Assembly (NCBI GenBank): GCA_028565635.1
Contig: JAOXYB010017852.1
Span: 1-14,854 of the forward strand
Origin: Phoronis ovalis
Taxonomy: Eukaryota > Phoronida > Phoronidae
DNA length: 14,854 nucleotides
Reading direction: 5' to 3'
Shown: one piece after another, positions 1 to 12,300 of the stretch
Position numbering within the stretch: position 1 is the first letter of the stretch
Layout of the letters: the number at the start of each line of letters is the position of its first letter
Position numbers and translations under genes: made by a program
Notes under the pieces: generated by a model
Told to the model about the DNA's origin: nothing
What the model saw: the letters and a program-made list of their open reading frames with translations, nothing else
Database searches by the model: none

Positions 1-235
1 CCCTTCTAATCATCTTCATTCCCAGTACAAGCTTGCTGCATGCTACCAATAAAGCCATAGTCACAACCACATCCCATGCTACACAATCTAATCTGCTACT
101 GTTATTACTGATTTATGTCATCCTTATGAAATAAGCCAAGCATAAACACACCAGCAAGTACAGTATATTTTGCAAGTGAATTTAAAATTCTGAAATCTAA
201 GTAAACACAGTAGGAAAAATAACAAATTAAAGTAC
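1..235 (-). other. Intron after exon 17 (runs off the window)
   Basis: AT-rich sequence following the donor of exon 17. I see no further exon before the left edge and no repeat I can support. Confidence 0.7.
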
Positions 236-304
236 CTTTCTGGGTCCATTTTGTTTGCCAAATGTTATTTTTCCATCAGTAAAAGGATTGTCTCCCTTCT
301 CACC
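236..304 (-). CDS. Collagen exon 17 (69 bp), last visible exon, irregular
   Basis: Encodes 23 residues: GEK, then Gly residues spaced 7, 5, 4 and 4 apart ([20 protein letters not shown]). The acceptor gtgtttatacag|GG is good and the donor gtactttaa acceptable. It ends in phase 0 with no stop codon, so the gene continues past the left edge. The weak repeat lowers confidence slightly, but the K-G-D start, phase and splice sites agree with the rest of the gene. Confidence 0.88.
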
Positions 305-3300
305 CTGTATAAACACACAAGTCATATGAGGTATGTCCTTCTTTTAAAACTAAATGTCTTACCAGTGAGCTGTTATATGATGCTATTGCCATTTCCATCT
401 GCTAGACATGCCACATGAAAGACAGTTCTCTAACCTTTTTACAAAAAAAGTATCCAAATATGTATTCAACTTCACAAAGTGCAAAAATGAGGGCTTGGAT
501 TTCTAGAAATGTACTATAGTAATAATTATTGACATAAATGTATTATCATTTTTTTATTACAAAAAATACAATTTTATAAATTACTACAGTGAAGTCGGGG
601 GTAACAGAATTGTTTGCAGCTTAATTGAGACATATTTGGTGTGGAGAACACTTTCTGTTGGTATAACCTAACAAACAAAAATGGTAGGTACATCTTCATC
701 GTATGCATGCAATGTCTTTAATACATGCAAATTTGGCTAGCTTATACCTTTTGACCAGAAAGGCCAGGAGGGCCAGGGGGCCCAGGTGGTCCCTCAATGA
801 AACCTGTTGCTAAGTTGCCATTCTCAAAACCAGATTCTCCCTTTGGTCCCTAAAGCAAAGCACAGCAAAATGGAATTATTGTTTGTTACGTTTATAAAAA
901 AAATTGTTACTTTAATCAATATGTTATATAACACTTTGATTTCTAATACCCAATTTAAATTCAACTTTTTAACGTAAATACAATAACAACTGCACCATTA
1001 TTATAATCAATTATACTGCAGCTAAGCCAACATTAGTAGCTTTTAAAGCAGTTTTGGCAAACACATCACCACAGATGGGGAATGTTATGTAGTAAGTACA
1101 CTGTGAAGGATGTAAATAAAGCTTTAAGAAGGGGAATCATGGGCAAGCGGTTACAGCTCCTGAGAAATAAATGATCTTTTTAGGAAATATGTGATTAGGA
1201 GAATCACGGATCAACATTGAATTTCATGCTCACAAGTGTACATATCACCATTCAAGTGTCATACTTTTAATATACACGAGTCCCGAGTCACAAAATACCC
1301 ATTCCTCCTTCTAGTAAACATTGTATTGTTAAAATCATAATGGCTTTACCACACATATTCCATATAATGTTTTCATGCAAAGCAAAGCACACAGAAACAA
1401 TGGGACAGGTATACATAACAATGGAAAAAGTTAACAGTACATAAATTATCTACATTCCTCAGCATCTACTACAGTTTGCATAAAAATACACAATGCTGTG
1501 GTCACATCAATCCATATATTGCACATTTATACAGTTTTGACAAATGTACGTGTAGCTTGTTATAAGCATGCTCAGATATTAACTTAACATGAAATCACCA
1601 ACAAACCAACAATTTTCCTTTTAAAATAAAATTGAATCAATAGGTTTACTACATTTTTTGCTCTGTGTACATCTTTCATTACAACAAATAAATGAATATC
1701 TGATGATACTGGTACAAGACAAAGTACCATATACAGCAAACGTGCAAGTAAATGCAAACTGTAATAAACTTGAAGCACAGATGGTTGTGAACTATAGCAT
1801 ACTATTGGTAACAAAGGATGGGCAATAATTTATGTGTTGCGAAAGGGAACTATTTTTAAAACAAAACAACCTTTCTTTTATCAAAATGATTCTCAAAGTA
1901 CTATAACAGGCAGCATCTACGTTAGCAGAGTAGATAATTGTTGTTACGCAAAATCAACAACATGCCATTGGTTAACATTCTGATATCATTGCACATGTGC
2001 CTACAAGAAAAAACACCGATATTATGCAGTTAGAGTCATGCCCTGTAAAAAATACTCAGTTAGTTGAATGGAATCTTCATGCTGTGCAAGTCATGCTGAC
2101 TCACTGATTCTCCCGGGAAACCCATATGTCCTTTGGGTCCACGTTCACCCTTTTGTCCAGTTTCACCTGGAGGTCCTATAGCACCTGGGAATCCATCTCT
2201 GCCCTCAAGTCCCATTTCACCATGGTCACCCTTTATGCCAGGAATTCCCATAGGGCCTTGTATACCACCTCTACCAGGTATACCAGGTTCACCCTTCACA
2301 CCTGGTTGCATGTTGCCATCTAATCCAGGTATTCCAGGTTCACCTTTTATTCCTGATACCCCGGGAAGACCAGGCATTCCTGGCATACCAAATTCACCTT
2401 TTAAACCAGTTCGACCAGGCATGCCTTCAAGACCAGGCTCACCCTGATTGCCCTTATCACCCTTAAACCCTCCAACTCCTGGCAGTCCATCTTGGCCAAT
2501 AGGTCCCTAAAAATTCACCATTTTCAATTAGTTAGTACAATCGTCTGAATTAAAACTGCTTGATGATGTGGATGAAGTGGGTGGCATCAATCTTTCAGTC
2601 ACCTCCAACAACCTTTCCTTGGTTTCTACAACTCTGGTCACGTTATCTACTAAATACTCAGTTGAATACAATATCCAAAGTTTTTTGATTTTTGTTATAC
2701 AAAAATATTTATGCAGCAGCTGAAACATTCCATTTATCAAAGAGAAAGTAGAATCAAGAGCATTGTCATTTAAATACATTTTGATGTCATCACTATGAGC
2801 ACAATGTCATCATTTTTGCTGATCGATCAGCTAACAATTTATACATAGAAGAGGCATGCCAGGATATTGAAAATACTAGAAATAGAAATAGGTGTAACTG
2901 TATCAAAAGACAGAGAAATGCAAAAGATATAACCTACCGGCATTCCATTCAAGCCATTATTGCCACGGGGACCCTGTAAGTGCATGAGGCACAATCGTGA
3001 CTTTGAGAAGTGTAAATCAGCTAAGATAGACCAAAAGACAGACAGAAGGAGATCTTTCTTTCTAGTTCTGAATGTATAGTAACTACATAGTCAAAATAGC
3101 AAGCTTAATAAGAAAGAAGACAGATCATAGTATAAATAGGTATAGCAAGAGGTACTATTTATTATGCAATTGTAATTTAGCAGTCAGTCATTTCATACAT
3201 GTTGCTATAATTTGCAGCACAACAGATCTATACTTACTGGTTTACCAACTGGACCTGCTGGACCCTAAAACAAGAGTTGCAAGGTTTATACTAAGCAACA

Positions 3301-6300
3301 AGGTAAACTCAACACCAGCACAAATTGCCTTACTTTATACCTTACAATAATAAAGTGTTGTAACACCTATGAAACCTGTATAACAAGTTACAATGAAGGT
3401 GATATTACGTCAAACATTCTAATAGATACAATCCACTGCTTTAGATCACATTTTAACTGCAGTAGTAAGCACAATACCCTAAGAGCTTTTCTTATCCATG
3501 GTGTGTATACTATATTTGTTTCTGGTAGCCATATCATTCTTGATGCGAAAGTATATCATTTTCAAGCTGTGTAACTACTAATAACCAACATCATTATCCG
3601 ACTTTTAAGGTTCAACAATATAGGGCATCAAACAGAACAATAGTATCAACAATTGTTGAAGGTTTTGCATAAGACATGCTTTGTAAAATACTCACAGTTT
3701 CTCCTTGTTCTCCCTTTGCACCATCAAAGCCTGGTAATCCTGGAGGACCTCGCATTCCTGCAGGTCCAGCCGGACCAGATTCACCTGGTTCTCCCTAAAA
3801 TCCATACTGACAGTAAATTTACAGATATCACTGAGCTTGAAACTGAAAACTTTTGTATCAAAACACATTGAGGAAACTACAAAATTACTAAAAGCAGCTA
3901 CTTAAGTTATAAATGCTGTGCTTCACGTATTTGCCTGAATTTCATTTTATTCTTTGACCATGAAATTTTATACAAACCTACATTTGACCAATGCTTGGAT
4001 AGCATACATTCTTGCAACTTAGAACTGTTAAGTTCCCATTAAAATTCAGCAAGACTCATAAAATGGTCCAAGAAATGGACTAAGCTACCATTGGATAGTT
4101 GATAAAGGTTAAAACATGCCTCTAATGTCCACATTACTCTCATCATATACCATCATTATACTCTACCTTAAGAGTAACAATTTTTATCTCCCATTCTGGA
4201 TCCACTTCTGCTGGTAGCCCCTGGGGTCCTCGATCTCCCTAGCAATTAACATGCAAATTATACAAATGTCAAGCGAAAAATCATGCAGACTTTTTACCTT
4301 CATATAAAAATTCTATGAAGTTTCAGTATAATTGCTGAAAACAGTTGTGAAATAAACAATGCTAAGCGAAATATTATTAGGGCCTATTGGTTTTGTATGC
4401 TTTCTTGCTTCCATCTTTTTTCTAATTTCCAGCAAATCATATCTCGAAGACAGTTACAGTTAGGGACATGGTAATTGATGTGTGACATCCATAGGTTATG
4501 CCATTATTGACCTTGAGGTCAAAAGGTTATTTGGAGGTAAAAGGTAAAAGTTGTAAAATTAGTCAAATCATTACACAAATTTTCAAAATTGTGTGAAATT
4601 TCATAAGTTGGGTTTTTATGTTATTTAGAGATCACTAAGGTGTCGGAATCATTTTTAGGTGAAAGGTCCCAAGAAACAAAATTCTTAACATCTGGTTAAA
4701 AGTTCAAAAATGATGTGGAAAGGTCATTTAGAGGTCACAAAGATCACAGAAGTCAATAGCAGTAACCCCTCCCTAGTTTCTTTAAGCTGTGTAATTGCAA
4801 TCTTTAGTGAAATAATATCTATTTAAGCATTGCAACTGCAAATCTTACGAAAATAATTCTTTCACTAAGCCAGCAATGCTTTGTGAAATCATTTTTCACC
4901 AAGCAGTGCAATTGTAAATAGTTATTTCATTAAGGATTGTTGATTTCACTTAAGAGTTGCAATCACACCTAGTTGCTAAAACTCGCTGGATCCAATATCA
5001 ATTAGCCATGGATTTGAAATCGGCTGAACATGCAAAAATCTTGGGTGATAAGAAAAATATTTTCAGTGAATGTTCTGGTCACATATTTATCTCATCCCAC
5101 TTTCTAAAGTGTGATGAGGCTGAAACAGATGAATACATGCAGATGAGTAATACAGTTCTAAGACCGATGTTCCAAGTCTTGTTTTAAAATTATATTTTTA
5201 TTTTTATGTTTAATAATTTCATTTTATAAGGTTTATTTGTGACTAGTGGGTATCCCATTCTATGTCCAAAATATAAAGCAAATCATGCAAAAAGGATATC
5301 AAGATTTTGATTTCCTTACTGTCTGTCTTGTTCTCCTAACTTCTATTTGCTGCAACAACTTACAGCTTAGCTGATTCATCATTGAAATCACTGTTCTGCC
5401 TCCTACAATTTGTTATTATCTCTACTCAGATAATTAGCTTAAATATTATATGATAACATGCTAGGTGGAACATGCATTTCATAAATGCTGTAATCACTCT
5501 TACTAACCTTTACAGAGATAACTTCAAAGTTGGTACCCTGAAATATGAGTTAACTTTCAGCATGATATAATATTAAAACCTAACTTCCTTACTTTCATTT
5601 ATATAGCAATATCCTTATTATACACCAAGTTGAGTTACATGTCTTACTGCTAAAGTGCATCAGAATCTACAGTGATCAGGGGTGGGTTTCTCAAAAATCA
5701 TTGCATCTTAACTCTAAAATTTCGATGCATTTGTAACTAAGTCTAAACTAAGTTTTGATTTACGATACACTTTAAGATAGATGCCAGTCATAAGATAGCT
5801 TCAAGAAACCCACCCAGGTATGTGTACCATCTATGGTAAAATCTCTCTGCTATGCTGATGTCCGTTTTCCCTGTGTGATTTATACTTTTGCTATACAGCC
5901 TTTAATTTACTTTAGCTTTAATTTACTTTCAGCATACGTTCTAACCCTGGGGTATTTTATACCAACATTTTGGGTGTGGGTATGTAGTCAGGGTCTAAAA
6001 AATGATTCGGTTTAATAAGTTGCCATAAAATATCTTTTGCTTGAAAAACCTAATAATTATTTTTTTGTGTATTCTTCATAAAACTGGTTTATTAAAAGTG
6101 AAAAAAACAAGCTTGCTGAAATTGACTAAAATCAATGATTTAGGGATATTACATTAGAGAAAAAAAAAATTTCAGCAATCTTTTTTAAGGTTTATAATCA
6201 TAATTCATTTTAGTCTCATGGACCACTCAGCTTATTAGATCACAAAACTGGATGCAGTATTTTAGTCAAAAGCAAAACTCACTGCTTATGAGATAAAAAA

Positions 6301-9300
6301 AATAGCTGATCTTTACAGCTATTGATAAAGCTGATCTCAGCATAGGACCCCAAATACCTATATAGCTGGAAGTTGATTATCTTCCCCTAGGTTTCTAACT
6401 AGACAAGCTAATCTAATAAAAGTCATTTCTTCAACAAAAACACTAAAATGTTTTATTCAATCATATACAAAACCACTAGAGGTCACCATCATCAGAAGTT
6501 TTTGGAAGCTCATGTTTTTTATTCGTGATTGATTAAACTCAAATATAAATAAATACATATTCATGACAACAAAAGTATTACAATGAGTAAACATGCAGGC
6601 ATGCAAGGATCATGCATCCCACCTTTATTGTTATGACCTCAGCAAAGCCAAACTGACCGTCTTTTAGTCTAAGAGAACGTTTCACACCCTGGAAGAAAAT
6701 GGCAAAGCAATATGTTCAACAGCAAACTCCCAAAAAAAGCATGGAGAAATCTGGATGTATGGGATGAGTTGGGTATAACTCTTCAAAAGACAGTGTGCTC
6801 GTAAGAAATATGAGAGTGCCCAATAAGCCAATGAAATGCTGATGTCGGTATAACTGCCATAGCAAATATTGATTTATTGATGGAATGATTTCGTAACAGT
6901 GTGATATTTTATGCCAAACTAAATCTTAATGTTAAGTTTACTAGGACATAAAAGCGACATGGCTGTGTATGAAAATATTTTGGAGATACTGCAAAAAATC
7001 ATTAGTGAAGAATAATAGATGAAGTGGGAAACACTCACAATTTTCTTCAATTTAATGGTATAAAGCTTGTTTTTTTATTTAAAATTATCTGATATAGAGT
7101 CTACTGTTTTCGATTGTTTGCCATAATCTTATAATTATATTGAAACCAAATATTGAACATTCCTTTTTTAGAAAACAAAAGAAAACAGTAGATTTGAAAA
7201 AAAGGATTTTAGTTAGTAAGTATAATATTAAAGCAGAAGTTCATTGCTAAAATCAACAGAAAACAAACAGAAACAGCTTTAATATAGTACTACATATAAA
7301 TTTTTAAAACTGCTTATCAAAATAAACTTGATATGTTTTTGCAAAATTCCATACTAACATATATGTTTGGGAATTAAAATGTCAATAGGAATATCAATAT
7401 CAGAACAAAAATATTTTTGGAACTTATATCTACTTTAGAAGAACTTTTTGCTTGGCTTTACCATCTCTCAGCCTGTAACTATGAAACTATTTTTAAGCAG
7501 ATTGTGTTTTAATGCCATACTAACTAATATGAAGCATTTACAGTGTCAGCAATAGAATCACTAATAAACATTTGATTAAACTCAAGCAACCTTCAGGAAG
7601 CTGTTGACTGAAATCACAACACTATTCCCATCAATTAGCCTGTGGAGTATCAATTAATTGGGTCTGTAAATCTTGGTTAAATTGAAATAACTGTTTATTC
7701 AATGAGATATTCTGGGGTTCTCTTCAAACACTAGTTTGTTTAATGAAGCAATCTTGAACAAGCTATTAAGACACTACTGTTTACACTTAAAACAATTTAT
7801 AAGTTGAGTTGGCAAATCAAAGAAATGTGTGGTGTAATTGGTTTAAAGCACAAAATAAGACAACTTTAATATGAAGTATGTGCCACTGTACCATTGTAAT
7901 GTACATTCTTTAAATAATATTTTTATAATTTTTATACTTTCTGGAAGAGTACCTTTTTTGTAATACTGTATTTTAAAAAGATAATCCATAAACACCACGG
8001 AAATATTCTTCCAAAAAATCTATTAAGCAATTTTATGCACAGACTGTTTGAACAAGAGAAGATGCAGCATTCAGAAATTAAGTTATTGTTCCAAATTGAA
8101 TAAGTTAACAAAAGCTCAAAAAATGTCAAAAAGTTCATTATAAAAGTAGTACAAGAAAATGTAATTGCAAATGTTTAGGAACAAATTTTTTTATTGCAAT
8201 AGATCATTAAGTAATGATTAGCATTGTTGGTTTTTGATATTTTCTTAGGATACAACAATGGGTAAGTTAGATAATATGCTGTCAAAAGTAGACATAAAAG
8301 GGTGCCAGAACAAACTAACACATTAATAGATTAAATGTTTAGCATAACATTATAAAAAGCAGACAGGAAGTCATATATTTCATACCTTAAAACCTGGTTG
8401 GCCGTCCAAGCCTGGTAAACCTTCGTCACCTCTATCTCCCTTATAGCCCTGCAAACAATAATAATACAGAATAGAGTATTCGTTTGGCAAGCCATGATTT
8501 AAACAGCCTTTTTCTCCCAAAATTATTTGAGCTCAAACCACAGGAGAAACCAGCAAAAGAGTTATTAGTACCTCTTTTGCACTTTTAGTTGTAGACTTGT
8601 TTGAAGTCCGACTTTTAGTCAAAACAAACAAAATTACTTCTGTATTTAAATGAAAAATGAAGTATATTCAGCAATTTAAATAAACATTAGAAGACAAAAG
8701 TTTATTAAACATTAATATGAAACATAAAACTTATAACATCAGCACTTCTAGGATAAATATTATAACTGGCGAGGCAAATTTGTAATGGCATTTTTAATAT
8801 TTCTTGAGTCAGATGTGGTGTAAAAGATAGTAAACAACAATTTCTTTTTCAATCATTTCTATAACTTTATTAATAGCTTAAAATATCCTAATATGAGTTT
8901 TTCTCACTTTACCGCACGCACTATTATATTTTTTATGCTCTTCTAGAGGGTGTTTAATGGGAAAACGAAATTAAGGTGGTAATGTTTAAATTATTCAATA
9001 ATATGTAACCCAAAACATGTGCAAAATAACAGTTAAATAAATTTCTACAATCTCTCCTAAGCTGTCAAACAAAATTTTGAGCTAGTTATTGTGAGATCCC
9101 TTATGAACATTGGTGGATACTTGGTGATTCTGCCATAAAGATATTCACAAGTACAAATATGCTTAATTTCAGTTACAAAATTGATAGCATATGTCAAGGG
9201 GCAACGTTAATCAGCGGACTGAACGGACTGGCGGAGTAAAAAGCGAACTAACAAAGTTAAATAATCACCTGAATATTTACACCAGATGAACTTCTTCTTC

Positions 9301-12300
9301 TTATGATTATTTTATGAAATAAAGTAATTTCTTGGAGTAATAACGAGTTGCAAAACTTGCCAAAATTGTATCATCGTTACATTTATCGGTTACTTCTCAT
9401 GCCCTAAAGCGCTTATAAAGTTTGTGGATGTGGAACCCCCCCCCCCAAATGTAGAATGCAAATATTGTAATTTTATTTGGTTAGTTGACGTTTAACAAAG
9501 GTGTCTGTTAATATCTCACCGTAAAAACGAAAGTTACGGTAGATTAAAAAGATCTATATCGTTTCGCATAATTATATTACTGCGCAAACTGTGAAAAAAG
9601 GCGGTAAAAACTTTAAAAAACTGAAGATTCATTAATTTTTCGTTAATCGTATTATATATAAAAAATACATTTCTGCAGCGGTTTCTCAGATATAAAGAAT
9701 TGGTCCTCGTGTCTAAAGGAGTACTTAATCCTATTAGTTAATTTGTCATTGGTGAAGTCTTCTGTATCGCGGATTTATTTGCGAAGTAAACTGTTCGATT
9801 TAGGGAAATCCCAACTAGTAACTTAAAACCGGAACTAGAACTCAATTATTGACGAGCTCTCTGGCCTGTTCTTCACTAGCACATGCACTGAAGCCTCGAT
9901 AAGCAGCCAACTTGAAAGCAAAGCAACGCTACTGATGTAAAATAGTCATGTTGTTTAAAATTATATGGTTTCTGCCGCGCATTTTACCCGGGAAAATATG
10001 CAATTAGATGCGGAAAATGTTCATAAGATCTATTTAAAGTTAACAAAATGTGACAAACGTTTTGCCTGAAGTTACTGGATATAATTTTTTGGTACGATTT
10101 CTCTTGAGATTGAGTATAAAGTATACTTTTCAACGGGTGCGGCAACATTGCTAGGTGAGAGTAATTGATAAAGATCCTTCATATTTTATTAAATTATATA
10201 ATCTCCGCGTTGATTTTTTTTGTAACAAAAATATGTATGAATGCAAATCATGTAATAATGTAATTAAATTAAATAACTAAATTCGTTTTACTCCGTTAGT
10301 CCGATATTTTAGTCCGTTCAGTCCGTTGATTAACATTGGCCTATGTCAAGTGTACAGATGTCTGTAGCATCAATGCAAGTGTTAGTTGTAAAAATATAAG
10401 ATACTACCCCTCCATTGAAAAGTAAGGTCACATACACTTCCATATCAGAAACTTCTCACAGCAATGATTTTAAGAAACATTGTGTAAAAGCTCCTGCAGC
10501 TTTCTGGGTAATAAACTAGTCTGAATCTTATGTTGACTTCTGAGCTGTAAAATCTATAATCTCCGTAAGCTCAAGCAATACTTTACAGCTAGCAAAAGAA
10601 TCCCATTTGGTATTTGGTTTTTGGTATTTATTAGGTAACAATTATCCAAATCACAGTTACCTTTTGTTACCTCACTACTTGTGATGAATGACTTACTATA
10701 CAGATGATTGTATGATCACTTTTGGTGCAGCTACTGTGTATAGTAAGCTATACAATTACAAGTATGTCCCCTCTAAATAATTGCTATGCATAATTCCCCT
10801 CATGCATACCAAAACAGTAATGGGATTCTTTCTTTACATGTAACTTGAGCTCTTCATTTTACATACTGGCAGTAAACATGCCAATCATTCAATAAGCATA
10901 CACTGTTGATTTGGGACCCTTTTCCTTGAAAAATACTCACCCTGGCACCTTTTTCTCCTTTCAACCCAGGATAACCCTGCAACAAGAGAAAAGATGTACA
11001 GAGAACAAAACTCTAATTTTCCAATTTGTCTTGTGTAATTTACAATTGTAGAAAAATGTAATTCCTTCATCTGTTGTTTAATTGTTACATATATATATAA
11101 CTTTACAAACCTGGACTCCCTTTTACTACATGATAACATGCCACTCAAAACAGAGCTTCTGGACCTGTTTCTAAATATTGGCACAATTAGATACTGCAAT
11201 TTCGCAAACATTTCTAATAATATAGCAAAATTAGAACAACTTGTACAAATGCAAAAATATGTATTTGAGGGTACAAAATAACAATTTTAACTGTAAGTTA
11301 CCATCAGTACCGAAATCAAATAAAATTTAATCAGTGCAATCAAGATATTAATAGTACTTACTGCATCTCCTTTACTACCATCTAATCCTATTGGACCCTA
11401 CAAAGTACAAAAAATTTAGAAAACAGGAAAAACGTTTGTGTTTAAGAAGTTTCTTGCTATAGTACCTTCCACTCCCATTTGAGCAATTGTAATTTATGTT
11501 ATGCATTGTCATCTAAAGGACCTAACGAGTAAAAGGATATTGAAACGGTAAAGCATTTTTTTCTACTGGATTAATAATTACATAAATATTAAAAGCTATT
11601 ATATGGAATCTGTGGTTTCTTTAATCAACAGATTAGTAGACACATGTAAAATTCATTATAACATGTATGCCATTTTACAAGCAACAAAATTCTATACCAA
11701 TACTTGCTCTAGGCTCATGCAGTCAAATGAAGATTGGCAGTATCTACTTAAATTAATTAACAAGTGTGCCCAATACAACTGACTACTACGTCTTTTGCCA
11801 GTGGCAATAAACTATCAAAGAAGCAGACGGAGGCACACACTTTGACTTCAGGGAGTGTAAAATGTCTAACAAAGTGCATGACATCTATATCAGATTATTA
11901 TACTTGCTTTGCATTAAAATAAAACAGAATAGCAAATACTTACGGCTAAACATGACATCAGTAGTAGGATTAATCAAAACAAAAACTTAGTAAGGTGAGG
12001 CGACTTGAATTATGTCGTGGGATATATACGGTATTGTAACACAGTACTGTTCTTAGATCATGCATATATATGCTAGCCATTTGGTAGGTGCATCAGATTT
12101 GTTTCATAGCTTGATAATTCAAGAACACTTTCTACTATAAAGCTTTGTCATGCTATAATTTTTAACATTCTAAAATACATTAGTTAAAGTGCTTCCATTA
12201 GAGTAAAGTGAAAGAAAAGTCTTGGATATTCATAGCCCATCACAAAGAACATTACAGAAGGTAAGACACAACATTCCTCGAAGGCTATCAAAGTCACAAG

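Larger units (their letters stand above)
4239..5507 (-). other. Intron 10 (1269 bp), repeat-bearing
   Basis: Intron between exons 10 and 11. It carries an AGGTCA-rich stretch (4509-4755), a degenerate tandem repeat (4787-4968) and an unexplained plus-strand open frame (4957-5187), annotated separately. A T/A-rich tract follows the open frame at about 5188-5230. Confidence 0.85.
8449..10940 (-). other. Intron 7 (2492 bp), the largest; contains a Mutator-like element
   Basis: Intron between exons 7 and 8. Nearly half of it is the transposon relic at 9199-10341. Outside that element it is AT-rich; a bulged inverted repeat lies at 10692-10747. No additional collagen exon was found. Confidence 0.85.

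Noticed and set aside
1138-1175. Sequence faintly like a tRNA A box (gggcaagcggttacagctcc), considered as a SINE head
   Set aside because: No B box, tail or target duplication could be found nearby.
2022-2046. T-rich acceptor followed by GGC just downstream of exon 15
   Set aside because: The frame meets a stop codon after six codons and has no usable donor before it.
2133-2447. Plus-strand proline- and serine-rich open frame, with a second overlapping one at 2126-2323
   Set aside because: These are antisense readings of exon 15; the reverse complement of Gly-X-Pro repeats gives long proline-rich frames without stops.
3646-3659. 14-bp perfect palindrome tcaacaattgttga
   Set aside because: About one such palindrome is expected by chance in a window of this length, and it has no flanking structure.
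5833-6015. 60-codon hydrophobic plus-strand open frame
   Set aside because: Composition follows local AT/T richness, there is no recognisable domain, and it starts right beside the MITE.
6528-7582. Shared 14-bp word TTGATTAAACTCAA in introns 9 and 8
   Set aside because: A single AT-rich match of this length is expected by chance and similarity does not extend beyond it.
8565-8600. Possible 24-bp phase-0 exon before a gtacta donor in intron 7
   Set aside because: It would encode STTKSAKE without a leading Gly, unlike every other exon, and its acceptor has no good pyrimidine tract.
10900-10919. Exon-like GPKST segment with AG|GGTCCC acceptor just downstream of exon 7
   Set aside because: It would need an intron of roughly 20 bases after exon 7, too short to splice.
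10885-11211. 108-codon minus-strand open frame
   Set aside because: It reads across exon 7 in a different frame and through intron sequence; it is a shadow of the collagen gene.
11935-11990. Strong donor-like site (gtaagtatt) in intron 5
   Set aside because: No acceptor gives an in-frame Gly-X-Y exon ending at it.
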